From: Gillisella taibaishanensis
Lineage (GTDB): Bacteria; Pseudomonadota; Alphaproteobacteria; Rhizobiales; Rhizobiaceae
Reading direction: 5' to 3'
Length of the DNA: 64,000 bases
NCBI RefSeq assembly: GCF_001938985.1
Contig: NZ_MKIN01000020.1
Span: 310,001-374,000, forward strand
The notes beneath the pieces were generated by a model. That model was given only the letters and a program-made list of their open reading frames with translations, was not told where the DNA came from and made no database searches. The stretch's first letter is position 1, and every line of letters begins with the position of its first letter. The position numbers and the translations under genes were made by a program. Of this stretch, positions 7,850-17,021 are shown piece by piece.

Positions 7850-9337
7850 ATGAGTACATCAATTCTGATTTTTATCGTCATTGCCATCGCGATCATCGGG
7901 TATCTGATGGGCTCGTCGCGGGCAGTGGCGCTTGCGCAGGGCCGGGCATCCGCTCTGCATTCGCGCTATGGTTATCACGGTAGTTTTGTTTCCATTTTGG
8001 CGGCAGTTCCGGCTTTGCTGCTGCTCGGCGTCTGGATGTCTGTCGCCCCCGCTTTGATCGAGACCCGGGTGCGCGATGCTATGCCCGACGAGGTCAAGGC
8101 CCAGGCTGGCGCGACACAGAATTTGAATTACGGTACGGTCAATGCAATCGCCCGCGGCATGAAGGTCATGGACGAGGCTGAGCTGGCCAAGCTCAAGGGA
8201 GCCGACGGTCCGACTGCGAGGACCCTGCTGGCCGAACAGGGCGTACCGCTTGCCAGCGATCCCGAACCCTACATGATTACGGCTGCCGAGAGCTTGAACG
8301 GCATGCGCGGGATCAACGATCTGGCACTCGCCGTCGTCGTGATTGCCGTTTCGCTTGCTGGCGCGCTGCTTGGTTTGCGCATGATCGCTCCGCGTTTCCG
8401 GGCCCGCAACCGGGTCGAGCAGGCTATGCTGGCGGCGCTGATCATCTGCTCTTCCATCGCGATCCTCACCACGATCGGTATCATCCTGTCGATGCTGAGC
8501 GAGGCCGTGCATTTCTTCCAGGCGGTTCCAGCCTGGCGCTTCTTCTTCGGCACGGTCTGGGATCCGCGCTTTTCTGCTGCTGGCGCCACCGATACCGGAG
8601 GTCAGTTCGGTCTCATCCCGCTGCTGCTCGGCACCATGTATATCGGCGTGGTCGCCATGCTGTTTGCCGTGCCGGTCGGCCTGTTCGCTGCCATCTACAT
8701 GGCCGAATATGCCTCGCCGCGGATGCGCTCGATCATCAAGCCGATGCTGGAAGTGCTGGCCGGCATTCCCACCATCGTCTACGGCTTCTTCGCCCTGACC
8801 TCGGTCGGACCGTTCCTGCGTGATATCTCGGCCAAGATCAGTGGCATTGCCACGGGCGATTTCACCAGCTTCATTCAGGCGCAGAGCGTGCTGACCGCAG
8901 GTTTCGTCATGGGCATCATGCTGATCCCTTACGTTTCCTCTCTGTCGGACGACATTATCACCGCCGTGCCGCGCTCGCTGCGCGACGGTTCGCTCGGCCT
9001 TGGTGCGACGCGCTCTGAAACTGTCAAGCGGGTCATCCTGCCGGCAGCACTTCCCGGCATCGTCGGCGCGTTGCTGATGACCGCCTCGCGTGCCATCGGC
9101 GAGACGATGATCGTGGTTCTGGCCGCCGGCGTTGCCGCTCGCATCCAGTTCAACCCCTTCGAGCCGATGACGACAGTGACCGTCAAGATCGTCAATCAGC
9201 TGACCGGCGACCTTGAATTCACTTCGCCGCAGACGCTGGTGGCCTTCGCGCTGGGCATTACCCTGTTCGTCATCACGCTTTGCCTCAATATCTATGCACT
9301 CTACATCGTGCGCAAATACCGGGAGCAGTACGAATGA
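7850..9337 (+). CDS. pstC: Phosphate ABC transporter permease PstC
   Basis: Inner-membrane permease subunit that forms the phosphate channel with PstA. The 495-residue product is longer than E. coli PstC. It has an extra N-terminal part with a membrane helix at 4-20, another near 40-62 and a soluble stretch of about 90 residues, before the usual six-helix permease core in the C-terminal 290 residues. The EAA-like loop, read as LRDGSLGLGATRSETVKRVILP in pieces, is the contact for PstB. I used the ATG at 7850; an earlier in-frame start at 7799 would add a polar stretch with no family likeness. Its stop overlaps the pstA start (ATGA). Confidence 0.95.
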   Translation: MSTSILIFIVIAIAIIGYLMGSSRAVALAQGRASALHSRYGYHGSFVSILAAVPALLLLGVWMSVAPALIETRVRDAMPDEVKAQAGATQNLNYGTVNAIARGMKVMDEAELAKLKGADGPTARTLLAEQGVPLASDPEPYMITAAESLNGMRGINDLALAVVVIAVSLAGALLGLRMIAPRFRARNRVEQAMLAALIICSSIAILTTIGIILSMLSEAVHFFQAVPAWRFFFGTVWDPRFSAAGATDTGGQFGLIPLLLGTMYIGVVAMLFAVPVGLFAAIYMAEYASPRMRSIIKPMLEVLAGIPTIVYGFFALTSVGPFLRDISAKISGIATGDFTSFIQAQSVLTAGFVMGIMLIPYVSSLSDDIITAVPRSLRDGSLGLGATRSETVKRVILPAALPGIVGALLMTASRAIGETMIVVLAAGVAARIQFNPFEPMTTVTVKIVNQLTGDLEFTSPQTLVAFALGITLFVITLCLNIYALYIVRKYREQYE

Positions 9338-10662
9338 GCGAGATCGTCTCTCAAGGGTCGGCCGCTGCCACGATCGGCACCGCCGCCCGTCCCCGCCGCG
9401 ATATCGGTATCAAGCGTCGCTACGCCGCCGAGCGCCGGTTCCGCGCCTATGGCATAGCCGCCATCAGCTTCGGCCTGCTGTTCCTGCTGCTGTTGCTCTC
9501 CTCCGTGGTCTCCAAGGGCTATACCGCCTTCCTGCAGACGACGATCACCGTGCCGGTCGAGTTCAGCGAAAAGATCATTGATCCGAGCAACCAGCGCGCC
9601 AGCAATCCCGATGTCCTGGTTGCTGCCAATTATCCGCTTCTGGTGCGCAATGCACTGGCGGCACAACTGAAGCTCGAGACCTCCAACCGTCCGGCCATGA
9701 AGGCGTTGACGGAAATGGTCTCCGACAGCGTGCGCGTTCAGTTGCGCAACATGGTCGCCGGCGATCCGTCGCTGATCGGTAAGACCGTGCCGGTTTCGGT
9801 TCTCGCCAGCGCCACCGTCGACACTGCTTTCAAGGGCCAGTTCGACCTAACGGTCGATGAAAAGAGCCGCAAGATCTCCGATCAGCAGCTCGGCTGGATG
9901 AAGCAGCTGGCCGATAGCGGCGCGCTTGCCAAGACCTTCAACACCGGCATTTTCCTGAACGGCGCATCCAGCCGTCCGGAAGCGGCAGGTGTTGGCGTCG
10001 CGCTGATCGGCTCGGCCTATATGATGCTGATCGTGTTGGTGCTGTCGCTGCCGATCGGGGTTGCCGCTTCGATCTATCTTGAGGAATTCGCGCCGAAGAA
10101 CCGTTGGACCGACCTGATCGAGGTCAATATCAACAATCTCGCCGCCGTTCCCTCGATCGTCTTCGGTCTGCTTGGCCTGGCCGTATTCATCAATTTCGCG
10201 GGCCTGCCGCGCTCGGCCTCGCTGGTCGGCGGCCTGGTCCTGACCTTGATGACCCTGCCGACCATTATCATTGCCACCCGCGCAGCCCTGAAAGCCGTCC
10301 CGCCGTCGATCCGCGCGGCGGCCCTCGGCCTCGGCGCCTCGAAAATGCAGACCGTGTTCCATCACGTCCTGCCGCTCGCCATGCCCGGCGTGCTCACCGG
10401 CACGATCATCGGCCTTGCCCATGCTTTGGGCGAGACCGCGCCGCTCCTGTTGATCGGCATGGTCGCCTTCGTCGCCGACTATCCGGGCACGCCGCTCGAT
10501 CCGTCGACGGCCCTGCCGGTGCAGATCTACATGTGGGCCAATGAAGCCGAACGCGCCTTCGTTGAGCGTACGTCCGGCGCGATCATCATTCTGCTGCTGT
10601 TCCTGCTGATCATGAATGTTGGAGCCATCCTGCTGCGCAGGCGGTTCGAGCGTCGGTGGTAG
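9334..10662 (+). CDS. pstA: Phosphate ABC transporter permease PstA
   Basis: Second permease subunit of the Pst importer. The 442-residue protein has an N-terminal membrane helix at about 43-63, then a periplasmic insert of about 150 residues (the DUF3333-type extension found in alphaproteobacterial PstA), then the six-helix core with the [18 protein letters not shown] coupling loop that docks on PstB. The start ATG overlaps the last four bases of pstC (ATGA), indicating translational coupling. Longer frames upstream lie inside pstC and are not credible. A 118-bp gap to pstB contains a possible CAGCGC/GCGCTG hairpin. Confidence 0.95.
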   Translation: MSEIVSQGSAAATIGTAARPRRDIGIKRRYAAERRFRAYGIAAISFGLLFLLLLLSSVVSKGYTAFLQTTITVPVEFSEKIIDPSNQRASNPDVLVAANYPLLVRNALAAQLKLETSNRPAMKALTEMVSDSVRVQLRNMVAGDPSLIGKTVPVSVLASATVDTAFKGQFDLTVDEKSRKISDQQLGWMKQLADSGALAKTFNTGIFLNGASSRPEAAGVGVALIGSAYMMLIVLVLSLPIGVAASIYLEEFAPKNRWTDLIEVNINNLAAVPSIVFGLLGLAVFINFAGLPRSASLVGGLVLTLMTLPTIIIATRAALKAVPPSIRAAALGLGASKMQTVFHHVLPLAMPGVLTGTIIGLAHALGETAPLLLIGMVAFVADYPGTPLDPSTALPVQIYMWANEAERAFVERTSGAIIILLLFLLIMNVGAILLRRRFERRW

Positions 10663-10780
10663 CGGCATCGCCTGCAGCGCGGTTCCGCTGGAGCTGCGCT
10701 GTAGAAAATCAGAATTCCAGCAAAGTTCATCGCGGTTTTCCGCAAGCGATTGCGGCAAGAGAGGCCGGGGAGTTAAGAAC

Positions 10781-11596
10781 ATGAACATGATGTCTGAAGC
10801 AGCAGTTGAAAAGGCCGTGGATCAGAAGATGAGCGAACTGAACACCAAGATGGTCGGCAAGGACGTGTCCGTTTACTACGGCGAGAAGCGCGCTTTGTTC
10901 GACGTGAACCTCAATGTCCGCGAAAACACGGTTACGGCGCTGATCGGTCCTTCCGGCTGCGGCAAGTCCACCTTCCTGCGGACACTGAACCGCATGAACG
11001 ACACGATCGACCATTGCCGGGTCACCGGCCGCATCACCCTTGACGAGATGGATATCTACGATCCGTCGATCGATGTGGTCGAGCTGCGTGCCCGGGTCGG
11101 CATGGTCTTCCAGAAGCCGAACCCGTTCCCGAAGTCGATCTACGAGAACATTGCCTATGGTCCACGCATCCATGGCCTGGCCCGCAACAAGGCGGATATG
11201 GATCAGATCGTTGAGAAGAGCCTACAGCGCGCCGGCCTCTGGAACGAAGTCAAGGATCGCCTGCAGGAGCCGGGAACGGGTCTTTCCGGCGGTCAGCAGC
11301 AGCGCCTGTGCATTGCCCGCGCCATTGCGGTCAGCCCGGAAGTGATCCTGATGGACGAGCCCTGCTCGGCACTGGACCCGATCGCAACGGCCAAGGTGGA
11401 AGAGCTGATCCACGAATTGCGCGCCAATTTCACCATCGTAATCGTCACCCACTCGATGCAGCAGGCCGCCCGCGTATCGCAGCGTACGGCCATGTTCCAT
11501 CTCGGCCAGCTGGTCGAGGAAAACGACACCGACAAGATGTTCACCAATCCGGATGACCAGCGCACCCAGGACTATATCATGGGCCGTTTCGGCTGA
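10781..11596 (+). CDS. pstB: Phosphate ABC transporter ATP-binding protein PstB
   Basis: ATPase that powers phosphate uptake through PstC/PstA and, with PhoU, relays transporter state to PhoR. The 271 residues contain Walker [10 protein letters not shown] at 56-64, the ABC signature LSGGQQQRL, Walker B VILMDEP and the switch region VTHSMQQA. The SCSALDP-type D loop (here CSALDP) is the usual PstB form. The ATG at 10781 follows GGCCGGGGAG. The longer frame running back to 10616 overlaps the end of pstA and lacks family features. It is followed 89 bp later by phoU. Confidence 0.97.
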   Translation: MNMMSEAAVEKAVDQKMSELNTKMVGKDVSVYYGEKRALFDVNLNVRENTVTALIGPSGCGKSTFLRTLNRMNDTIDHCRVTGRITLDEMDIYDPSIDVVELRARVGMVFQKPNPFPKSIYENIAYGPRIHGLARNKADMDQIVEKSLQRAGLWNEVKDRLQEPGTGLSGGQQQRLCIARAIAVSPEVILMDEPCSALDPIATAKVEELIHELRANFTIVIVTHSMQQAARVSQRTAMFHLGQLVEENDTDKMFTNPDDQRTQDYIMGRFG

Positions 11597-11685
11597 TCGA
11601 ACGCCGGTCCGCAGAGGGGGGAGCGAGGACAGTGACCTGTTTTTGCTCCGCCGCGTTTGAAATGCATCTTTAAAAGGATCAGAAC

Positions 11686-12393
11686 ATGACAGCCCATATC
11701 TACACTGCCTTTGACGACGAACTGAAATACCTGATGCGCCGCATTTCCGAGATGGGTGGTCTGGCAGAGCAGATGGTTGGTGAATCCGTACGCGCCTTGG
11801 TCAATTCCGATGCAGCGCTCGCGCAGAAGGTGATTTCCGACGACGTGATCATGGATACCGCAGAGCGCGAAGTCGGTGACAAGGCGATCGTCACCATCGC
11901 CAAGCGCCAGCCGATGGCTGCCGACCTGCGCGAAATCATTGGTGCGTTGCGCATCGCGTCTGATCTGGAGCGGGTCGGCGATCTCGGCAAGAACAACGCC
12001 AAGCGCGTCATGGCCGTGCAGGGCACCGGCGTACCGCGCAAGCTGGCGCGCGGCATCGAGCATCTCTCGGAACTGGCCATGACCCAGCTCAAGGAAGTGC
12101 TCGACGTCTACACCACCCGTTCAGCCGAAAAGGCCAAGTCGATCCGCGACCGCGACGAGGAAATCGATGCGATCTATACGTCGCTGTTTCGCGAACTGTT
12201 GACCTATATGATGGAAGATCCGCGCAATATCACCAGCTGCACGCATCTGTTGTTCTGCGCCAAGAACATCGAGCGTATCGGTGATCACGCGACCAATATC
12301 GCCGAAACCATCTATTATATGGCAACGGGCTCGCAGCCCGAAGGCGAGCGTCCGAAGGACGACACAACGGCCGCGTTCGGCGCGTCCGAGTAA
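11686..12393 (+). CDS. phoU: Phosphate transport regulator PhoU
   Basis: Peripheral cytoplasmic protein that links PstSCAB to PhoR and damps the Pho response when phosphate is plentiful. The 235 residues are almost wholly helical and show two PhoU repeats, each with the metal-binding ExxxD pattern: one near ALRIASDLERVGDLGKN, the second near LLFCAKNIERIGDHATN. Length is standard. The ATG at 11686 follows AAAGGATCAGAAC. Position between pstB and phoB is the usual rhizobial order. Confidence 0.97.
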   Translation: MTAHIYTAFDDELKYLMRRISEMGGLAEQMVGESVRALVNSDAALAQKVISDDVIMDTAEREVGDKAIVTIAKRQPMAADLREIIGALRIASDLERVGDLGKNNAKRVMAVQGTGVPRKLARGIEHLSELAMTQLKEVLDVYTTRSAEKAKSIRDRDEEIDAIYTSLFRELLTYMMEDPRNITSCTHLLFCAKNIERIGDHATNIAETIYYMATGSQPEGERPKDDTTAAFGASE

Positions 12394-12627
12394 GACGAGA
12401 CTGGATACGGAACTCCGGCGCTGCCAGCGTCGGAGGCGGAAATGGGGTGAGGGGGCATCACCCGAAGGTCGGCCCTGGCATCGGGCCGGCTTTCAGTCGC
12501 AGTGCAAGCGTCCTGTGAGACGCAGACATGCTGTACCAACGTCATTCCATGCGATTTGCCTTGGTTCGCCTGAGCGGACGAGACGTAGCGTGCGGAACGG
12601 CTCTCTCATTGAAGGTGTGGGATCGAA

Positions 12628-13311
12628 ATGCTGCCGAAAATTGCTGTCGTTGAAGATGAAGAGGCCCTCAGCGTATTGCTGCGGTATAATCTGGAATCGG
12701 AAGGCTACGAGGTCGAAACTATTCTGAGGGGCGACGAGGCCGAACTGCGCCTGCAGGAGCGGGTGCCCGACCTGCTGATCCTCGATTGGATGCTGCCAGG
12801 CGTTTCCGGCATTGAGCTGTGTCGTCGGCTGCGGATGCGCCCCGACACCGAACGCCTGCCGATCATCATGCTGACGGCGCGCGGCGAGGAAAGCGAGCGG
12901 GTACGCGGTCTTGCCACCGGCGCCGACGATTATGTGGTCAAGCCGTTCTCGACGCCGGAACTGATGGCTCGGGTCAAGGCGATGCTGCGCCGGGCAAAGC
13001 CCGAGGTGCTCTCCAGCCTGCTGCGCTGCGGCGATATCGAGCTAGACCGCGAAACCCATCGCGTTCACCGGAAAAGCCGCGAAGTGCGTCTCGGCCCGAC
13101 CGAATTCCGGCTGCTGGAATTCCTGATGACCTCACCCGGCCGTGTGTTTTCCCGCTCGCAACTGCTCGACGGCGTCTGGGGTCACGACATCTATGTCGAT
13201 GAGCGCACGGTGGATGTGCATGTGGGACGTCTGCGCAAGGCACTGAATTTTTCCAACATGCAGGACGTGATCCGCACGGTGCGCGGCGCCGGCTATTCGA
13301 TGGAAGCCTGA
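12628..13311 (+). CDS. phoB: Phosphate-regulon response regulator PhoB
   Basis: OmpR-family response regulator that binds PHO boxes when phosphorylated by PhoR. Receiver domain at 1-120 with acidic pocket E9/D10, phosphoacceptor D53 (ILDWMLPG) and K105; winged-helix DNA-binding domain at about 130-226 ending in the DERTVDVHVGRLRKAL recognition region. The 227-residue length is typical. It is set off from phoU by 234 bp in which I see no PHO box, so phoB may have its own basal promoter there or rely on read-through. A strong bidirectional hairpin follows (13390-13421). Confidence 0.97.
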   Translation: MLPKIAVVEDEEALSVLLRYNLESEGYEVETILRGDEAELRLQERVPDLLILDWMLPGVSGIELCRRLRMRPDTERLPIIMLTARGEESERVRGLATGADDYVVKPFSTPELMARVKAMLRRAKPEVLSSLLRCGDIELDRETHRVHRKSREVRLGPTEFRLLEFLMTSPGRVFSRSQLLDGVWGHDIYVDERTVDVHVGRLRKALNFSNMQDVIRTVRGAGYSMEA

Positions 13312-13389
13312 TAGGTTACTTAGTCTTTGCGGGCTTGAATGAAGTCTCTGATCTGCCGGCAGCCAAACGCTTGTCGGCTATGGTTCAAC

Positions 13390-13421
13390 GTAAAAAGCGA
13401 GCCTGTTGGCCCGCTTTTTAC
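13390..13421. terminator. Bidirectional terminator between phoB and gcrA
   Basis: Arms GTAAAAAGCG and CGCTTTTTAC with further GCC/GGC pairing around TGTT. The A-run on the left and T-run on the right make it a working terminator in both directions, as expected between convergent phoB and gcrA. Confidence 0.85.
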
Positions 13422-13516
13422 ATTTTCGAATGTCGGAGGCCGGCAGGCGGCCGCTAACCTTTTGCTTTCGCGCATTTTCAGGAAGGGAAACCGGTCCCGC
13501 CCTCCCTAAAAACGCT

Positions 13517-14068
13517 TTAGCGGGCGTTGGCTGCTGCCCGGCGGCGTTCGTTAACCGGCTGATAGGCGAGCTTTGCGTGGTATTTGCAGTAAGGCGAATT
13601 GTCCTGACTGTCGCAGCCGCAGAAATGGAATTCGTCGGTCATCGGGTCGCCGACCGGCCATTTGCAGGTGCGCTCGGTCAGATCCGTCAGAGACAGGCGA
13701 CGCGAGGTCGGCAGAATGGTGTTGTTGAGAACCGGCATCGGCGCCAGATTTTCGGCCATATCAAGCGCGAGATCGTCGTTCAGCGCGGTCGCGGCAACCG
13801 GGCGGGACGCGGCCCGCGGAGCGGGAGCCGAGGGACGGGCGGCAAAGTTCGAAGGCCGTGGCGCAGATGGCGCGGGACGCTTCGGTGTGCGGGCCGGCGT
13901 TGCTGCAGGGCCACCTGCCTTGGCGCGTCCGGGCAGGCACAGTCGATGCACCTTGCCAATCACAGCATTGCGGCTAACGCCGCCCAACTGCGTGGCGATC
14001 TGGCTGGCGCTCAGTCCTTCCGCCCATAATTTCGTAAGTCTTTCGACGCGCTCGTCCGTCCAGTTCAT
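13517..14068 (-). CDS. gcrA: Cell-cycle regulator GcrA
   Basis: Alphaproteobacterial transcription co-regulator that binds sigma-70 and GANTC-methylated promoters to drive mid-cell-cycle genes. The 183 residues begin with the conserved MNWTDERVERLTKLW helix-turn-helix and GLSASQIATQLGG-VSRNAVIGK region (1-45). Then follows a Pro/Ala-rich linker of about 65 residues, and the C-terminal sigma-binding domain carrying CKWP and the FCGC / YCKYH cysteine-histidine cluster. All core motifs are intact. The gene reads away from a control region dense in GANTC sites (14104-14252) with a CtrA-like box, which fits its place in the CtrA-DnaA-GcrA-CcrM circuit. Confidence 0.96.
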   Translation of the reverse strand: MNWTDERVERLTKLWAEGLSASQIATQLGGVSRNAVIGKVHRLCLPGRAKAGGPAATPARTPKRPAPSAPRPSNFAARPSAPAPRAASRPVAATALNDDLALDMAENLAPMPVLNNTILPTSRRLSLTDLTERTCKWPVGDPMTDEFHFCGCDSQDNSPYCKYHAKLAYQPVNERRRAAANAR

Positions 14069-14103
14069 GCCGCAATCTCCGCCTTTTGCACGCGTTTGGC
14101 GCA

Positions 14104-14252
14104 GAATCCATCATCCTTACCCCGGAAGACTCCGGAGCCCCAACTTCCCTCGTGTTGTTGGAGACTTTTTCCGCCGCATGCAGTGTAGTAATTCGTCATT
14201 AACCTAGTGTGAGCCTGACTCCCTGACAAGAGTCGCCGAATCATCATGAATC
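14104..14252 (-). promoter_or_regulatory. gcrA control region: six GANTC sites and a CtrA-like box
   Basis: GANTC sites occur at 14104, 14128, 14217, 14230, 14238 and 14248. About 0.6 would be expected by chance in 149 bp. A CtrA-type sequence GTAA-N7-TTAAC lies at 14188-14203, one mismatch from TTAA-N7-TTAAC. Both sit 36-184 bp before the gcrA ATG. The distal four sites are also near the argD promoter, so they could belong to either gene. Confidence 0.65.
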
Positions 14253-14361
14253 GAATTTCAGGCTTTTCCCCAACTTGCTATCCACCGGTTTTTTTATTGG
14301 CCGGTACTCGCGGAAAGAGTGTGGCGGCTTTGCTGTCGAAGGCCTGCGCGCCGATGTTTTG

Positions 14362-14390
14362 TTGACATTGGAGGCGGAAGCCGGAATAGT
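14362..14390 (+). promoter_or_regulatory. Predicted argD promoter
   Basis: TTGACA at 14362-14367, a 17-bp spacer, then AATAGT at 14385-14390 (4 of 6 matches to TATAAT). A perfect -35 with ideal spacing makes this the best sigma-70 promoter before argD. Start of transcription would fall at about 14397, right where the hairpin begins. Confidence 0.6.
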
Positions 14391-14396
14391 GCAAAC

Positions 14397-14445
14397 GCCG
14401 CCGAAAGGCGGCATTTTTAATTTTTTCCACCGGTTTTTAAGGTGG
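14397..14445 (+). terminator. Terminator-like hairpin pair in the argD leader
   Basis: First hairpin: GCCGCC/GGCGGC around a GAAA tetraloop (14397-14412), followed by ATTTTTAATTTTTT. This has the form of an intrinsic terminator although no upstream gene reads this way. Second hairpin: CCACC/GGTGG (14427-14445). The sequence TCCACCGGTTTTT occurs both here and at 14281-14293. The 430 bp between gcrA and argD hold these elements and no gene. Confidence 0.55.
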
Positions 14446-14498
14446 ATGACCGTAACATCTCGCAGACTTCTAAAAGCCGCTCGAAAGGATTGCCCGTC

Positions 14499-15707
14499 AT
14501 GGCTCAGACATCAACGCCGCTGTTCAACACGTTTTCACGTGCGCCGCTGCGTTTCGAGCGAGGCGAGGGCCCTTGGCTTATCACCGAAAGCGGCGAGCGG
14601 TATCTCGATTTCGCCGGCGGCGTTGCCGTAACCTCCTGCGGTCATTCCCACCCGCATCTGGTCGAGGCGCTGAAGAGTCAGGCGGAAAAGGTCTGGCATC
14701 TCTCCAATCTCTATGAAATTCCCGGCCAGGAGCGTCTGGCGGCCCGGCTGGTCGAGGCGACTTTTGCCGATAAGGTGTTCTTCACCAATTCGGGTGCGGA
14801 AGCGCTGGAATGTGCGATCAAGACTGCCCGGCGCTACCACTACAGCAAGGGCCATCCGGAAAAATTCCACATCATCACCTTCGAAGGCGCTTTCCACGGC
14901 CGGACCATCGCGACGATTGCGGCTGGCGGGCAGGAAAAATATCTCGAAGGTTTCGGCCCCAAGGCAGCTGGCTTCGACCAGGTACCCTTCGGCGATCTCG
15001 ATGCGCTGAAGGCGGCAATCACGGATGCAACGGCAGCGCTGCTGATCGAGCCGATCCAGGGAGAGGGCGGCATCCGCACCGTGCCCAATGAGTTCCTGCG
15101 CGAATTGCGGACGATCTGCGATGAGAAGGGCCTGCTGCTCATTCTCGATGAAGTCCAGTCCGGCGTCGGCCGCACCGGCAAGTTTTTCGCCCATGAATGG
15201 GCTGGCGTCACGCCTGATATCATGGCCGTGGCCAAGGGCATTGGCGGCGGTTTCCCGTTCGGCGCTTGCCTTGCGACCGAAGAGGCAGCCTCTGGCATGA
15301 CGGCGGGCGTGCATGGCACGACCTATGGCGGCAATCCGCTGGCCATGGCAGTCGGCAATGCCGTGCTTGATATCGTGCTGGGTGACGGCTTCCTGCAGAA
15401 TGTCCGCGATGTCGCGCTCGTCATGCGCCAAGGTCTTGCCGGCCTGAAGGATCGCTTTCCCGGTGTGATTGCCGAAATCCGCGGCGAAGGGCTGATGATG
15501 GGTATCAAGGCGGCGCTGCCATCGGCTGAACTGCTGCAGGCCATGCGTCAGGAGCAGATTCTCGGTGTGCCCGCCGGTGACAACGTCATTCGTCTGCTGC
15601 CGCCGCTGACGCTGACGGCCGAGGAGGCCCGCGAAGGCTTGAAGCGCATTGAGCAGGCCGCCGAGGCCGTGACCGCAAAGGCCGCCCCGCAGGCTGCTCA
15701 GGCTTGA
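14499..15707 (+). CDS. argD: Acetylornithine aminotransferase
   Basis: PLP enzyme of arginine synthesis, converting N-acetylglutamate semialdehyde and glutamate to N-acetylornithine; related forms also act as succinyldiaminopimelate aminotransferase in lysine synthesis. The 402 residues show NSGAEA (97-102), the cofactor aspartate D217 in LILDEVQSG, and the PLP lysine K246 in [10 protein letters not shown] chose the ATG at 14499 with GAAAGGA ahead; the frame extends 19 codons upstream but without likeness to the family N-terminus. argF follows 52 bp later, an arg pair as in other rhizobia. The stop codon lies inside a small tandem repeat. Confidence 0.96.
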   Translation: MAQTSTPLFNTFSRAPLRFERGEGPWLITESGERYLDFAGGVAVTSCGHSHPHLVEALKSQAEKVWHLSNLYEIPGQERLAARLVEATFADKVFFTNSGAEALECAIKTARRYHYSKGHPEKFHIITFEGAFHGRTIATIAAGGQEKYLEGFGPKAAGFDQVPFGDLDALKAAITDATAALLIEPIQGEGGIRTVPNEFLRELRTICDEKGLLLILDEVQSGVGRTGKFFAHEWAGVTPDIMAVAKGIGGGFPFGACLATEEAASGMTAGVHGTTYGGNPLAMAVGNAVLDIVLGDGFLQNVRDVALVMRQGLAGLKDRFPGVIAEIRGEGLMMGIKAALPSAELLQAMRQEQILGVPAGDNVIRLLPPLTLTAEEAREGLKRIEQAAEAVTAKAAPQAAQA

Positions 15708-15753
15708 ACCACGGGCCAGGCTTGAAACACAGGCCAAGGCTTGAACCACAGGT
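15699..15753 (+). repeat. Three 18-19 bp tandem repeats across the argD stop codon
   Basis: Units begin at 15699, 15717 and 15735: CAGGCTTGAACCACGGGC, CAGGCTTGAAACACAGGC and CAAGGCTTGAACCACAGGT. The argD TGA is in the first unit. The array fills almost all of the argD-argF gap. It looks like local slippage duplication of the gene end. Confidence 0.85.
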
Positions 15754-15759
15754 AAGACA

Positions 15760-16677
15760 ATGGCATCCCCTAAGCACTTTCTCGATCTTTCGGCCGTGAC
15801 CGCCGAGGACCTGCAAACCATTCTTTCCGACGCCCATGATCGCAAGACCAAAACCCGCGCCGGCGTGGCCGACAAGCCGCTCGCCGGCAAGATGCTGGCG
15901 ATGATCTTCGAAAAACCGTCGACCCGCACCCGTGTGTCATTCGATGTCGGCATGCGCCAACTCGGTGGCGAAACGCTGTTCCTGTCGGGCACGGAAATGC
16001 AGCTTGGCCGCGCTGAAACCATCGGCGATACGGCTCGTGTTCTGTCACGCTATGTCGACGCGATCATGATCCGCACCACGGACCACAATCGCCTGCTGGA
16101 ATTGGCCGAGCACGCTACCGTTCCCGTCATCAATGCGTTGACCGATCTGACCCATCCTTGCCAGATCATGGCTGATATCATGACCATCGAGGAACATCGC
16201 GGCCCGATCAAGGGTAAGACGCTGGCCTGGACCGGTGACGGCAACAACGTGCTGCATTCGCTGGTAGAAGGCGCTGCCCGCTTCGGCTACCGCATGAACA
16301 TGGCCGTGCCGCTCGGTTCCGAGCCGGAAGACCAGATCCTCAACTGGGCGCGCAACAATGGCGGCGAAATCATGCTTTGCCATGATGCCGACCGGGCCGT
16401 GGCTGGCGCCGATGCCGTGATCACCGATACCTGGGTGTCGATGAACCTCGAGCACAAGGCGCGCGGCCACAATGTGTTCCAGCCGTTTCAAGTCAATTCG
16501 GCACTGATGAAACAGGCCAAGTCCGACGCGCTGTTCATGCATTGCCTGCCAGCGCACCGTGGCGAGGAAGTGACCGACGACGTGATCGACGGGCCGCAAT
16601 CGGTCGTGTTCGACGAGGCGGAAAACCGGCTGCATGCCCAGAAATCCATTCTTGCCTGGTGCTTCGGCGCAGTCTGA
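15760..16677 (+). CDS. argF: Ornithine carbamoyltransferase
   Basis: Cytosolic transferase making citrulline from ornithine and carbamoyl phosphate. The 305-residue protein has the carbamoyl-phosphate motif KPSTRTR at 52-58, HPCQIMAD in the middle, the ornithine loop VSMNLE, and the catalytic [11 protein letters not shown] near the C-terminus. All key residues are intact and the length is normal. It follows argD by 52 bp, most of that being tandem repeat, so the pair is probably cotranscribed. The start ATG at 15760 has only a weak AGGTAAG ribosome site. Confidence 0.97.
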   Translation: MASPKHFLDLSAVTAEDLQTILSDAHDRKTKTRAGVADKPLAGKMLAMIFEKPSTRTRVSFDVGMRQLGGETLFLSGTEMQLGRAETIGDTARVLSRYVDAIMIRTTDHNRLLELAEHATVPVINALTDLTHPCQIMADIMTIEEHRGPIKGKTLAWTGDGNNVLHSLVEGAARFGYRMNMAVPLGSEPEDQILNWARNNGGEIMLCHDADRAVAGADAVITDTWVSMNLEHKARGHNVFQPFQVNSALMKQAKSDALFMHCLPAHRGEEVTDDVIDGPQSVVFDEAENRLHAQKSILAWCFGAV

Positions 16678-16766
16678 CGGCAAAGAGCCCCCTGGGAAGG
16701 CGAGGAGCCTTGATCTGTGCCATCAGCGTCACATCAGCAACGAATGGCTGATACGCAGATTTGCCG

Positions 16767-16793
16767 CTTGATCTTTCGGCGGCAAGTCCCCAT
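16767..16793 (+). promoter_or_regulatory. Sigma-32 (RpoH)-like promoter before hslO
   Basis: CTTGAT at 16767-16772, a 15-bp spacer, and CCCCATCT at 16788-16795, close to the heat-shock pattern CTTGAA-N13-15-CCCCATNT. It lies in the 344-bp gap between argF and hslO. The remaining leader of about 220 bases contains a perfect 12-bp AT-rich hairpin at 16903-16931 (GACCATTTCATC with its complement) and no gene. Confidence 0.5.
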
Positions 16794-17021
16794 CTCACCG
16801 CTTAGTTTTAAGGTTTGGTGCCGTCGTATCGTTGCAAATCCGTATGACGGTTCCACTTTGCCTTTTGACGGTTTTCCATCCGGAAACGTGAAGAACAGTC
16901 TCGACCATTTCATCGAAATGATGAAATGGTCTAATAATCGTTGTCAGGCGGTCGTCTCAGATTGCAGCGCGCCTTTGCTGCTGCAAAGGCTGAGCCATGC
17001 TTTCGTGCCAGGAGTGTTGTT

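Noticed and set aside
6633..7862. 409-codon minus-strand frame over pstS
   Set aside because: Antisense to pstS, which has a full signal peptide and binding motifs. Long antisense frames are common in GC-rich genes.
12394..12627. PHO box between phoU and phoB
   Set aside because: I looked for 11-bp-spaced CTGTCAT-like heptamers and found none; a separate basal promoter or read-through is more likely.
14246..14365. 39-codon frame starting at ATG 14246 as an argD leader peptide
   Set aside because: It has no ribosome site, ends before the hairpin, and has no arginine-codon run, so classical attenuation by it is not supported.
14535..16022. 495-codon minus-strand frame over argD and argF
   Set aside because: Antisense to two intact metabolic genes; the predicted product is low-complexity Arg/Gly/His-rich sequence.
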